Shown one piece after another: positions 7,106 to 14,977 of a stretch of DNA of 46,011 nt. The position numbers and the translations under genes were made by a program. Within the stretch, counting starts at the first letter, position 1. Every line of letters starts with the position of its first letter. This stretch comes from Nitrospira sp. (GTDB taxonomy: Bacteria > Nitrospirota > Nitrospiria > Nitrospirales > Nitrospiraceae), in assembly GCA_024998685.1 (NCBI GenBank), contig JACOEH010000040.1:1-46011 (forward strand), read 5' to 3'. Below the pieces are notes generated by a model. It was given only the letters and a program-made list of their open reading frames with translations, made no database searches and was not told where the DNA came from.

Positions 7106-8050
7106 TTAGTGAACCGTGACGTTCGCCATCGTGGTGACACCGACCTGCTGAAGGGCCGCGATCCCCGTGTTCTGAATGGCTACAGTCACGCCGGCTGCGC
7201 CGCTAAATCCAGACAGCGTATTCGAGGCATTGAAGGTCCCGGCGCTTCCGCCGGTCGCATCCCCGCCTCTGCCGCCATTGCCACCATCCCCACCATTTGC
7301 AGTCGCGGTCGCAGCGCCGCTGGTCGCAGTTCCGCCTGCCCCACCATGTCCACCGGTTGCCGCGCCACCATTGCCCCCGGTTGCATTACCGGCCTCCCAA
7401 TCGCCATCTCGGGAGCTACCGTTATTGGGGCCGCCGTTGGCATTGCCGTCGCTAGAAGTGCCACCGTTGGACTGGCCACCATTGGTGCCGTTGGAAGTAT
7501 TGCTGCCAGAGGTAGTGGCATAGCCACCATGACCGCCCTTGGCATAGCCACCATCGCCACCGTATGAGTAGGCTTTCCCAGAATGGGCTTTGGCTTCGGC
7601 GTAGCCACCATCGCCACCCCGGCCTCCATAATTCCCATTATTGTAGGCATACCCTCCAGTATTGCCGATATCATGGACATTGTTATGTGACACATATCCA
7701 TCAAGTTTAGTGGCATTGACGATTTTGGTCTGGTTGAAGGAGTTGCTCACATCCACATCGAGCTTGGTGTACGCCGTGGAGTGATTGTTGGCTGCAGCCC
7801 CAAAGGCTCCGTCGTTGTTGGCTTCTCCCTTCCAGATTGTTTTTGTCTTGTCGATGTCAATCTTCACATCTTTATCAATCTTCACATCTTTTTTGACGTT
7901 GAAGCTGTCATCGATCTTCACTTTTGGATCGTGCGTTCCGTTGGGGGGAGCAGGGGTGCGTGGTCTGGAAGGAACGTCTTGGGCCCCTGCGAAGGGCGAC
8001 AAGCCGAAGGCCAATGCCACCGCTGCCGTCGTGATCATCACTTTCTTCAT
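7106..8050 (-). CDS. Large Gly-rich secreted protein, probable major amyloid subunit
   Basis: This 314-residue protein begins with a signal peptide ending near Q24 and a proline-rich stretch. A Lys/Asp heptad-like segment (KKDVKIDKDVKIDIDKTK) and an Asn/Ser-rich domain follow. From about residue 130 to 275 it consists of Gly-rich repeats (GGDGGYA, GGHGGYA, GGNGGAATGG). It ends with AGVTVAIQNTG and a tail that aligns with the C termini of the two other subunits. No GG-leader motif was seen. It is the first gene of the operon, with AGGAGG upstream of ATG. Length and order fit the main fibre protein (FapC role), although Pseudomonas FapC repeats are Gln/Asn-rich rather than Gly-rich. Confidence 0.65.
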   Translation of the reverse strand: MKKVMITTAAVALAFGLSPFAGAQDVPSRPRTPAPPNGTHDPKVKIDDSFNVKKDVKIDKDVKIDIDKTKTIWKGEANNDGAFGAAANNHSTAYTKLDVDVSNSFNQTKIVNATKLDGYVSHNNVHDIGNTGGYAYNNGNYGGRGGDGGYAEAKAHSGKAYSYGGDGGYAKGGHGGYATTSGSNTSNGTNGGQSNGGTSSDGNANGGPNNGSSRDGDWEAGNATGGNGGAATGGHGGAGGTATSGAATATANGGDGGNGGRGGDATGGSAGTFNASNTLSGFSGAAGVTVAIQNTGIAALQQVGVTTMANVTVH

Positions 8051-8106
8051 TGCATCCTCCTAAACATTAAACGGTTAAATTGAACAACTCCCGAATGAGC
8101 TCACGC

Positions 8107-8388
8107 TTATACTGGCGGCGGCTGGTCACCTCCTTTCCCCATGACTCTATCTTTCTCTCTCGTCCTTAACATCTCGACCATTTCGTCATCTTCCTCTGCG
8201 GCATCATCCGGCGATTCGTCCCAGAGCACCACATGGACGTGCAAATGGAGAGCAGGAACCTGATCTTGGACTTGCGCTTCGAATTGACGGTTGCGTAAGT
8301 GATCGTTCTCCTCATCCGGTGCACGATGCGCCATGCCAACACCCGCAGCCATGCGTAGCTGCCGAACTGCAACTCGCCGAATCCACAC
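8107..8388 (-). CDS. Possible small acidic protein in the amyloid operon leader
   Basis: This frame of up to 93 codons lies between the promoter-like element and the large amyloid subunit. The later part is acidic (DESPDDAAEEDDEMVEMLRTRE) and ends 56 bases before the subunit's ATG. The first codon is GTG without a clear ribosome site; internal ATGs at 8352 and 8334 are alternatives. I do not recognise the product. It could equally be a chance frame in a long untranslated leader. Confidence 0.25.
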   Translation of the reverse strand: MWIRRVAVRQLRMAAGVGMAHRAPDEENDHLRNRQFEAQVQDQVPALHLHVHVVLWDESPDDAAEEDDEMVEMLRTREKDRVMGKGGDQPPPV

Positions 8389-8548
8389 GAGCCCTGCCTT
8401 CTGTGAACGTAGACCGTTTCTCTCATGACAAATGCAATTGTGCTTAGTACTTACAACTTAGAAATAACTACTTCATACATCTTTTAGCCACTTCCCCGGC
8501 GTGCCCTGATTGCTGCACTCCGCACATGACGTTGTTGGGGCAAGTATG
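8389..8548. other. Rest of the amyloid operon leader
   Basis: This stretch between the promoter-like element and the possible small gene shows no convincing reading frame. If the promoter at 8549 is real, the untranslated leader of the amyloid operon is several hundred bases long, as in the RiPP operon. Confidence 0.35.
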
Positions 8549-8564
8549 AGCAATCCAAATGCCT
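8549..8564 (-). promoter_or_regulatory. Candidate sigma-54 promoter for the amyloid operon
   Basis: Read on the minus strand, the element is AGGCATTTGGATTGCT. It has GG and GC separated by exactly ten bases, as in the sigma-54 consensus TGGCAC-N5-TTGCA. Its partner before the RiPP operon (3057-3072) matches it at 11 of 16 positions but has GA at -12. A sigma-54 activator gene lies 0.5 kb upstream. The call is a motif reading only. Confidence 0.4.
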
Positions 8565-8832
8565 AGGTGTAAGCGCTTGATTTCATAAGGCCTCGTGAAA
8601 TGAATAGGGCCGATTGCAGAAAGGATCGAGGCCGATTGTCCTATTGTGTTACAGTCAGCTGCGGAGTTATTCCTGTCCAACGAGTTAGACTCGGCTTCCA
8701 CGACTCAGATGAATGCATGCATAACTCATGGAGTTATTGTGTCTTTTTGTGTGTGGCACAAGTATTCTCACCTGTATGAGGAATCGCGAGATTAGTTTGC
8801 GCTGTTCTAAAAATGGACGGAGCTAAATGGAT
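8549..8832 (-). promoter_or_regulatory. Upstream control region B, similar to region A before the RiPP operon
   Basis: This is the counterpart of 3057-3350. The conserved block TTTGC-GTTC-AAAAATGGACGG lies at 8796-8820. It is about 250 bases from the sigma-54-like element; the corresponding distance in region A is about 260, a difference of one helical turn. CGATTGTC and ATTGTG at 8633-8647 and GTGAAATGAA at 8595-8604 are also shared. The pattern suggests a distant activator site plus promoter, duplicated with its regulon. The activator at 9052-10044 is the natural candidate to bind it. Confidence 0.5.
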
Positions 8833-9051
8833 CCCTTGAGAGAACCTTGAATCGTTTCACAGCTCTCGACCTTCGGTACACGAATACGCAGGTGAGTAGG
8901 ATCGGTAGGCTAGCCTTGAAGAGACTTACTTAGGAAAGGATGCGTTTCAGTGCGAACCAGTGCCTCTACACCACGTTCCTGTTGTACTGATCTAGAACGC
9001 AGCACACCGGTTCGCATTTCCTGGACTCGCTCACTACATCAGGAGCCGCCC

Positions 9052-10044
9052 CTATGGCTCCGCGTGATTGCAAGTGGTCACGGACGAGTCGACGGGGGAT
9101 GGTACGAGTTTTTCCAGGTTATAAGCCCGAAGTTTTCTGTACAAGGTCGTTCGACTCACTTCCAGCTCGCGCGCCACACGGGTCAAATTCCCTCGATGCA
9201 TGCTGATCGCCTTGATGATCAGTTCTACTTCAATCCGGCGGTGCGCAGCCCGTATGGAATCTAGAGAGTCTTCAGGTTGGACCGTCTCGCAAGTCAAATC
9301 CAAGTCGCGAGGCGTAATGTCCTCGCCTTCCGCCATGACGACGGCTCGTCTGACCTTATTACTGAGCTCCCGCACGTTGCCGGGCCAGGCATAGGACTGA
9401 ATCGCTTGAATGGCCTCAGAGGTATAGCGCCGTATCGGCTTCTGATAGAAGGCTGCAGCGCGCTTGAGAAATATCATGGCCATGAGGGAGGTGTCCTCCC
9501 CTCGCTCCCGAAGCGGAGAAAGATGAATGTGCATCACTTCCAATCGATAATAGAGATCCTCTCGAAACAGGTTCTTATCGATGGCCGCCTTGAGATCGAC
9601 GTTGGTCGCCGCGATCACGCGCGCATTGACGCGGAGAGTCTGTTGTCCACCGAGCCGCTCAAACGTGCCCTCCTGCAAAAAACGGAGCAGCTTGACCTGC
9701 AGCGGCGGAAGCAGATCGCCGACTTCATCGAGAAACAGGGTGCCGCCATCCGCCGCTTCGATCTTCCCTTTCTTTTGCTGCACCGCCCCGGTAAAGGCTC
9801 CCCGTTCATGTCCGAAGAGTTCCGACTCCAACAATGTTTCAGGGATGGCAGCGCAATTAATCGGCACAAAGGGGCCTTGCTTCCGCAGGCTGCGGTCATG
9901 AATCGCCTGGGCGGTGAGTTCCTTGCCCGTACCGGTTTCGCCGGTAATCAACACCGGCATGTCGGTTTTCGCCACCTTCCGGACCAGATCGAAGACCGCG
10001 CGAATGGAGGGACTTGTTCCGACCATTTCTTCTAATACTTCCAT
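9052..10044 (-). CDS. Sigma-54 activator without receiver domain (PspF-like architecture)
   Basis: This 330-residue protein consists of an AAA+ sigma-54 interaction domain and a Fis-type helix-turn-helix. Walker A is GETGTGKE (residues 35-42), the sigma-54 loop is GAFTGA (82-87) and Walker B is GGTLFLDEVGD (100-110). Arginine fingers are in the expected FREDLYYRL region, and the DNA-binding helices are in LTRVARELEVSRTTLYRKL near 286-305. An in-frame TGA lies two codons before the ATG, so no N-terminal receiver or sensor domain is encoded. Activity must therefore be controlled by expression or by a partner, as PspF is by PspA. It is transcribed in the same direction as the Fap-like operon and lies just upstream of region B. 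Confidence 0.85.
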   Translation of the reverse strand: MEVLEEMVGTSPSIRAVFDLVRKVAKTDMPVLITGETGTGKELTAQAIHDRSLRKQGPFVPINCAAIPETLLESELFGHERGAFTGAVQQKKGKIEAADGGTLFLDEVGDLLPPLQVKLLRFLQEGTFERLGGQQTLRVNARVIAATNVDLKAAIDKNLFREDLYYRLEVMHIHLSPLRERGEDTSLMAMIFLKRAAAFYQKPIRRYTSEAIQAIQSYAWPGNVRELSNKVRRAVVMAEGEDITPRDLDLTCETVQPEDSLDSIRAAHRRIEVELIIKAISMHRGNLTRVARELEVSRTTLYRKLRAYNLEKLVPSPVDSSVTTCNHAEP

Positions 10045-10173
10045 GGCTCACCTCGTAAGAATTCCCGATCATTGAAGTTCAGTTTGTGATGGTGATGCAA
10101 TAGGTGGTCCATTCTCCCCTAGTACCTTTTCTAAGGTTTTCCTGCCTCAGTCGATAGTTCCTGGGAACTTATG

Positions 10174-10189
10174 GTATCAAAACTGATAC
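10174..10189. promoter_or_regulatory. Perfect palindromic operator candidate upstream of the activator gene
   Basis: The sequence GTATCA-AAAC-TGATAC has perfect 6-bp arms and lies about 130 bases before the activator's ATG. It could be a repressor site or a site for the activator itself. No second copy was noticed in the window. Confidence 0.4.
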
Positions 10190-10638
10190 AGGGTGAATCG
10201 CAATAGATACGTATATCGAATGACCTTTCATCTTGGATCGCATTACCGTTTCATTCATTATTGCTTGCTAACATGACATAAACCATGCTCGTAATTCTTA
10301 CGTGACTTAAACATACCGGACATGTCGCACAATTCCTCTTTGGACTAAGGCCGATCATGCCTATATCGATGGTGGTATGTCTAGGGCCTGATGGATCTAT
10401 CACTGAGGCAACCGGGAGGCGTCCGATATTCTTGAAAAGCTTAAGCAACGCATCATGCAACGAGCGGAGTGAGCGCATACGATCACGCACTGACCATGGT
10501 ATGAGTGAGTGAGAAAGAAACCGAGCGACGGATTTCAGCGGATGAAGCGGAGACATTTCTCACGGTGATCAGAGTCCGGCACGGCGAGGCTGGCGAGTCA
10601 TGTGTCATCAGTCATATGCGTCAGGTCCTGGCTTGTCG
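10190..10638. other. Intergenic, no supported gene
   Basis: A 101-codon minus-strand frame at 10251-10556 exists but shows no domain, no ribosome site and no recognisable composition. I see nothing else convincing. Confidence 0.35.
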
Positions 10639-11814
10639 TTATTTCGGCGCCGTCAGCGCATCCTGTGCAACGTGACCACGCTGAGACTTCTCCATGATGC
10701 TCTGCTGGATTTCCTTGGCAATGACAAGCGCGAGTTGGTCGATAGACAGGGCGCCCATCGGCAGGTGCTTCGTGTCCGCATAAAAGGGATCGTCAGGAGC
10801 TGCAACCCTATGGAGATTAATCAAAATGGCTGCCGGCTGAATAAGTCGCTCCGGCTTTCCGATCATCACGGCTTTATCTGCCGGCTGCACTCTTGTCCTT
10901 GTCGCCCAATCACGCTGCTCAATTTTCACGAATGCCACGTTCCAGATGTTTCCGTTCAAGAGGTTTGTCACAGCCAGCGGCGTACTCTCATCAAATGACG
11001 GCTCTCGAACGATTTGCTGCAAAGCTTCTCGAACCCGAATCTCATAAAACTTCGTCGCAGAATCCGGCTGACTCGGCGGAACCAAACTAGTGGTGCCGAC
11101 CTCGTAATAGGACTGTCCATCCAAACTCCGTTGGTCGTCGACGGCACGTAGGTACGTCTCGAAGAGCTCTTGGAGCAGCTGTACCCGCTCTCCACTGGAG
11201 AGAGCCAGAACTTCCTTGTCGGTTCGGATTGGCGCATGTCGGAGGTCTCGTTCCACGGAGATGGCTTTCGGTTTTGGACCGGTCTCCGCTTTACTGATTA
11301 CCCATTGAAACTCTCGAGCCAGCACCGGCGCGAACCGTTCAGCCTCACCAAGATATCGTCCCCCTCTCATGGATGACGCACTGATCAATAACCTAACCCG
11401 ACCAGGATTCGCTGTCCGAACAACTAAAAATGGGAACGACTTTCCCTCGTGGTTGCGTACGCTCGGTCGAATAATCACGCGATCGAGTAAGCCCTTGCTC
11501 ACGGCTTCATCGAACAGCGGATAGGTATGCCGATAGTGATACAAATGAGAGAAGGTCTCGATCACTGTCCGAAGAGCCGCGTCTGCTTGGGCTTGGTCGA
11601 GAGGACCTCCCATCCCCTCTTCCACTTCTCTATCAACAAATACTCGGAACGAAAGGCCTGGAATCTCGTAGCCTGACCCAGAAAGATCATGGAACTCTGC
11701 ATCAGACTGCCCATCATGGCTTGCATGAGCGACAGAGTCATCGGCTGTAAAGCAGGCCGTCACGGCACCCATCAAGAAGGACGCCCACAGACTGGATGAG
11801 ATCCAACGAGGCAT
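10639..11814 (-). CDS. Predicted lipoprotein of unknown function
   Basis: This protein of about 391 residues begins with a hydrophobic signal and a lipobox-like GAVTAC, so it is probably anchored to a membrane. The start was set at the ATG at 11814 because AAGAGG lies six bases upstream; a TTG two codons earlier is less likely. The mature part is soluble, mixed alpha/beta and rich in charged residues. It includes a segment on 'YEIPGLSFRVFVDREVEEG' and a C-terminal ALSIDQLALVIAKEIQQS helix. I recognise no family. It stands alone, separated by more than 300 bases on both sides. Function cannot be assigned. Confidence 0.7.
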   Translation of the reverse strand: MPRWISSSLWASFLMGAVTACFTADDSVAHASHDGQSDAEFHDLSGSGYEIPGLSFRVFVDREVEEGMGGPLDQAQADAALRTVIETFSHLYHYRHTYPLFDEAVSKGLLDRVIIRPSVRNHEGKSFPFLVVRTANPGRVRLLISASSMRGGRYLGEAERFAPVLAREFQWVISKAETGPKPKAISVERDLRHAPIRTDKEVLALSSGERVQLLQELFETYLRAVDDQRSLDGQSYYEVGTTSLVPPSQPDSATKFYEIRVREALQQIVREPSFDESTPLAVTNLLNGNIWNVAFVKIEQRDWATRTRVQPADKAVMIGKPERLIQPAAILINLHRVAAPDDPFYADTKHLPMGALSIDQLALVIAKEIQQSIMEKSQRGHVAQDALTAPK

Positions 11815-12186
11815 AATCAACCTCTTGCGTCGAAGAATTGGACGAAGCGCTCAAGGGATTATGCCACGGTGGCTTCTAGAGTGCGAGGCAGGAAGAGAAA
11901 AGATGGACCGATCGGTTCACATAGAAGGGTCTGCAGTACAACGTACGATTGCGATGACCGTTCTTCGTCGAGACCCCGTCCACAAATATCGACAGCGATC
12001 TCCCATTCTATTCGAACGGTATGTGTTAGGTTTTCAGGATGGGAAAATGCTCATGCGCGTCGCGCAGGTGAATCGCTTTAGAGAAGACGGCAGTTACATC
12101 AGGTCGGATTGGAAATCTGTCGGAACTCGCTAACCATTACATCTTGAAGCGACGGATGAGCCATCACACGATCGGTGCAGTGTCGT
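11815..12186. other. Intergenic, weak plus-strand frame only
   Basis: A 102-codon plus-strand frame (11825-12133) contains a segment, FERYVLGFQDGKMLMRVAQ, that could be coding. It has no good ribosome site and no known relatives that I can name. I do not call it a gene. Confidence 0.3.
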
Positions 12187-13140
12187 TCAGAGGTCCAGTG
12201 ACAAATCCCATTTCTCTCCGAGCTTCAGATCCCAAAACTCAGGAGTATACTTGACAATCCCTGCTGCGGGGGTGAAGGTCAGTTCACCAAAATAGATGCG
12301 TCCACTGACATTATATAAGTCCACCCGGACATAGCCAAACCCGACCGACAGCTTCGCGGCCAGTGCCAGCATCTCGTCAAGATTTGCGGGCTTCGGTAAC
12401 CACGGCCGGGCTACACATTTGTCCTTATAGGTCACCTCGAGGAGATTCCAGGTCGTATCGAAGATCGGCCAGATATCTTGTGTTGTGTCTTGTATATGAC
12501 TGCGCACGAGAATCTGATCCGGCGCGCCGTTGAAACAGTAGCACTTATAGTTGAATGGTGCATTACCATCCTGATCTTTCAGATATTCCTCGATCACAAT
12601 TCGTGGCTTGATACCATAGTACTGATACTCACGTCCGTGCCAATAATAGTTGCACGCCAACCATTCCGAGACCGTCCGGATGATCTCGTCTCGATCAGCC
12701 TTGCCTCTAACAATGATGACTTGTCCAGCGGCGTGGTTCGGCTTGATCACATACTCCTCCGGCAGCCGGTCAAACGGAATCGCGCGCGGGTCATTCCCAT
12801 GCCATAAGAGCTTGATCAAATACTTCTCACCCACGGTCTTCGCCACATGCGCGCGCACCGCGTACTTATCAGCCAACTTCGTAAACCGAAAAGGCATGTC
12901 GCCTCGATTCCAGGTAACCATGCGCCAGAACAGCTTCTCCGTAAAGGTCTGGGGATTCGTCAGATTGAGCGGTTTGCCGTGGATCCGAACATATCTGCGC
13001 AACAGGAAGGCCTCGCCTTCGGAGCGCCGCATGACCCGGCGTCTGATGCCTCGGTATTGATCGACAAGACCATGAAGCCATGTCGCTCGTAACTTACCTT
13101 TGAGAGCTGCGATTGCTATTGGTCGGACAAGATGCTTCAT
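12187..13140 (-). CDS. TupA-like ATP-grasp protein, copy 1
   Basis: This 317-residue protein matches the ATP-grasp TupA-like family. Diagnostic segments are LTNPQTFTEKLFWRM (residues 59-73), LADKYAVRAHV, LPEEYVIKPNHAAGQVIIVRG (ATP-binding strand with the Lys and His), IVIEEYLKD and the metal/ATP end GFGYVRVDLYNVSGRIYFGELTFTPAAG. TupA was named for teichuronopeptide synthesis. Relatives are found in polysaccharide and cell-surface gene sets and probably ligate an amino acid or similar group to a sugar or peptide. A close paralogue lies 650 bases upstream (13793-14743). The two are so alike through residues 45-125 that recent duplication is likely. Confidence 0.8.
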   Translation of the reverse strand: MKHLVRPIAIAALKGKLRATWLHGLVDQYRGIRRRVMRRSEGEAFLLRRYVRIHGKPLNLTNPQTFTEKLFWRMVTWNRGDMPFRFTKLADKYAVRAHVAKTVGEKYLIKLLWHGNDPRAIPFDRLPEEYVIKPNHAAGQVIIVRGKADRDEIIRTVSEWLACNYYWHGREYQYYGIKPRIVIEEYLKDQDGNAPFNYKCYCFNGAPDQILVRSHIQDTTQDIWPIFDTTWNLLEVTYKDKCVARPWLPKPANLDEMLALAAKLSVGFGYVRVDLYNVSGRIYFGELTFTPAAGIVKYTPEFWDLKLGEKWDLSLDL

Positions 13141-13447
13141 TACCTACGTTAACCTTTGGGCCCAGAACGGAGCCTAAAGATGTCCGACTGGCCGCCCGCC
13201 TTCTAGCGTTCCAGTAACTATTCTGTCCATCCCCCAAAAGAGGGATCTTAACTTGACATTGGCAGTCCAACGCGGACCGGAAATGGTCCAGGATACCTGG
13301 GGACCGAGCGGAACTGTCAGACCTGAGCGCGCTAAATCCGCTTCAAAGAAGTGACGTGACTAATCGAGCTGTGAGTCCGCCAAAGATCGGCATCATGCGG
13401 ATCACGGATGCCAGCACGGCTGTGTCGCATATCACCAGCAGTTCACC

Positions 13448-13601
13448 ACGTTCGGAAAGGGTAACTGCTGTGAGAACAGAGGTGTGGTAGAGTGCTTCTT
13501 CAATACCGTGAAGAATGAGCTCGTTCACCACCAGACCTATCACACGCGAATGAGACGAGGTGGGAGATGCGTTCATTGAAGAGTTCTATGATCGCCAGCC
13601 G
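13448..13601 (+). pseudogene. IS3-family transposase (OrfB) C-terminal remnant
   Basis: Read from 13448, the plus strand gives FGKGNCCENRGVVECFFN followed directly by TVKNELVHHQTYHT. This is the signature of the DDE-domain end of IS3-type OrfB (consensus 'rkGNcxDNaxxESFFxtlKxElvh'), including the catalytic Glu in VECFF. After 'TYHTR' one frame change gives ETRWEM and a second gives FIEEFYDRQP, the expected continuation. The upstream two thirds of the transposase and the terminal repeats are not visible. It lies between the two TupA-like paralogues and may mark the duplication event. The frame changes make it non-functional. Confidence 0.8.
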
Positions 13602-13792
13602 GTAAGTCGCAATGCATTTTTTGATGGGATGGTACGGTGCGTTGATCCATTGCAACATTTCGGTCGATCTCTTATGCTGAAGCTGAACTTAAGATTAGCG
13701 TGTCACCATCCGAAATGTAGAAAAACATCTGGCAGGACGAGGTATTATCAACGCTATACGACAACTCACTCGCGAACCAGGAGCTTCGCCTC
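13602..13792. other. Spacer beyond the IS remnant
   Basis: No coding sequence is seen. It may contain further decayed insertion-sequence DNA, but no terminal inverted repeat could be identified. Confidence 0.3.
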
Positions 13793-14743
13793 TCAACTGT
13801 CCAGTGCCAAGTCCCACTTCTCCCCGAGCTTTACATCCCAATGGTCGGGACTAAACTGGAAAATTCCCGCGCCCGGCGTTAGAGTTAATTCGCCGCAATA
13901 GATCCGCCCATTGGTGTTGTACAAATCGACGCGGATGAAACCGAATCCCTGCGACAGTCGCCTTGCCAACTCAAACATGTGTTCAAAGTACGTGGGCTGT
14001 GCGATGGGAGGTCGAGTCGCTTTCTTCCTGGTGTGGAGATCCAATTGATTCCATTGGGCGTCAAAAAAAGGGTTGATGTCGTGGGCATGGTTATCCACTT
14101 GGATGACTGCTGGAGCTCCTCCGAAACACCAAAATCTGTAATCGAGGAGCTCACTGTCATCCTCATCCTGGCTTTTCAAATACTCCTCGATCATAATCTT
14201 GGGTCTAATCCCATAGTATTGATATTCACGGGCCTGCCAATAATAATCTTTGGCCAACCAACCCGATACTTGACGGATAATTTCCTCGCGATTTGCCTCG
14301 CCTCGGACAATGATCACTTCCCCACTGGAGTGGTTCGGCTTGATCACGTACTCGGCCGGCAGCCGGTCAAAGGGGATCGTGCGCGGATCGCTTCCCTGCC
14401 ATAAGAGCTTGATCAGATACTCCTCACCTATCGTTTTCGCCACATGCGCGCGCACCGCATACTTATCGGCCAGTTGTCGAAACCGCGGAGGCATGTCGCC
14501 TCGATTCCAGGTAATCATGCGCCAAAACAGCTTTTCCGTAAAGGTCTGGGGATTCGTCAGATTGAGCGGTTTGCCATGAATCCGAACATATCTGTGCAAC
14601 AGCACGGCTTCGCCTTCGGATCGCCGCATGACCCGGCGCTTGATGTCCCGATAGTGGACGACGAGATCACGCAGCCAGGTGTCTCGCAGCTTGGCGCGAA
14701 GCGCTGCGGTTCCTGATGTATGGACGGCTTGATCCATTCTCAC
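13793..14743 (-). CDS. TupA-like ATP-grasp protein, copy 2
   Basis: This 316-residue paralogue of the protein at 12187-13140 has the same landmarks: LTNPQTFTEKLFWRM, LADKYAVRAHV, LPAEYVIKPNHSSGEVIIVRG, IMIEEYLKS and GFIRVDLYNTNGRIYCGELTLTPGAG. The centre (residues 195-255) differs most, including a DEDDSELLDYRFWCFGGAP segment. The substrate side may therefore have diverged while the ATP site stayed fixed. Both copies are transcribed to the left with no other genes nearby. The substrate cannot be named from sequence; a role in modifying a cell-surface polymer is a family-based guess. Confidence 0.8.
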   Translation of the reverse strand: MRMDQAVHTSGTAALRAKLRDTWLRDLVVHYRDIKRRVMRRSEGEAVLLHRYVRIHGKPLNLTNPQTFTEKLFWRMITWNRGDMPPRFRQLADKYAVRAHVAKTIGEEYLIKLLWQGSDPRTIPFDRLPAEYVIKPNHSSGEVIIVRGEANREEIIRQVSGWLAKDYYWQAREYQYYGIRPKIMIEEYLKSQDEDDSELLDYRFWCFGGAPAVIQVDNHAHDINPFFDAQWNQLDLHTRKKATRPPIAQPTYFEHMFELARRLSQGFGFIRVDLYNTNGRIYCGELTLTPGAGIFQFSPDHWDVKLGEKWDLALDS

Positions 14744-14977
14744 CCTCCCTTGTAAGCTCTCATTCCCTGTCAGGGAGTTCTGTGATTCTAGAGCAGTCCC
14801 TGTTTGGATGGAAAGTTAGTAGAATCTGTGCGGCCTGTACATGGTGGTGGGACATGTCGTTCATCTTTAGCTATGGGAAGGACACTTTGCGAAGCGAGCA
14901 CAGTAAACGTCTCTAAAAACCAAACATCGAGTTCATCATTGTGTTCATGTCAGATATCGTTCGCTCTTTTTTAATAT

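Noticed and set aside
8115-8136. Plus-strand GGCTGGTCACCTCCTTT resembles the 3' end of 16S rRNA
   Set aside because: It is the complement of a strong Shine-Dalgarno-like stretch on the minus strand; no other rRNA sequence is nearby.
8468-8701. 77-codon minus-strand frame in region B
   Set aside because: It overlaps the promoter-like element and has no ribosome site or coding character.
8753-8768. TGGCAC followed by TTCT as a plus-strand sigma-54 promoter
   Set aside because: The -12 position lacks GC and no gene follows on that strand.
10251-10556. 101-codon minus-strand frame
   Set aside because: No domain, no ribosome site, and composition looks random.
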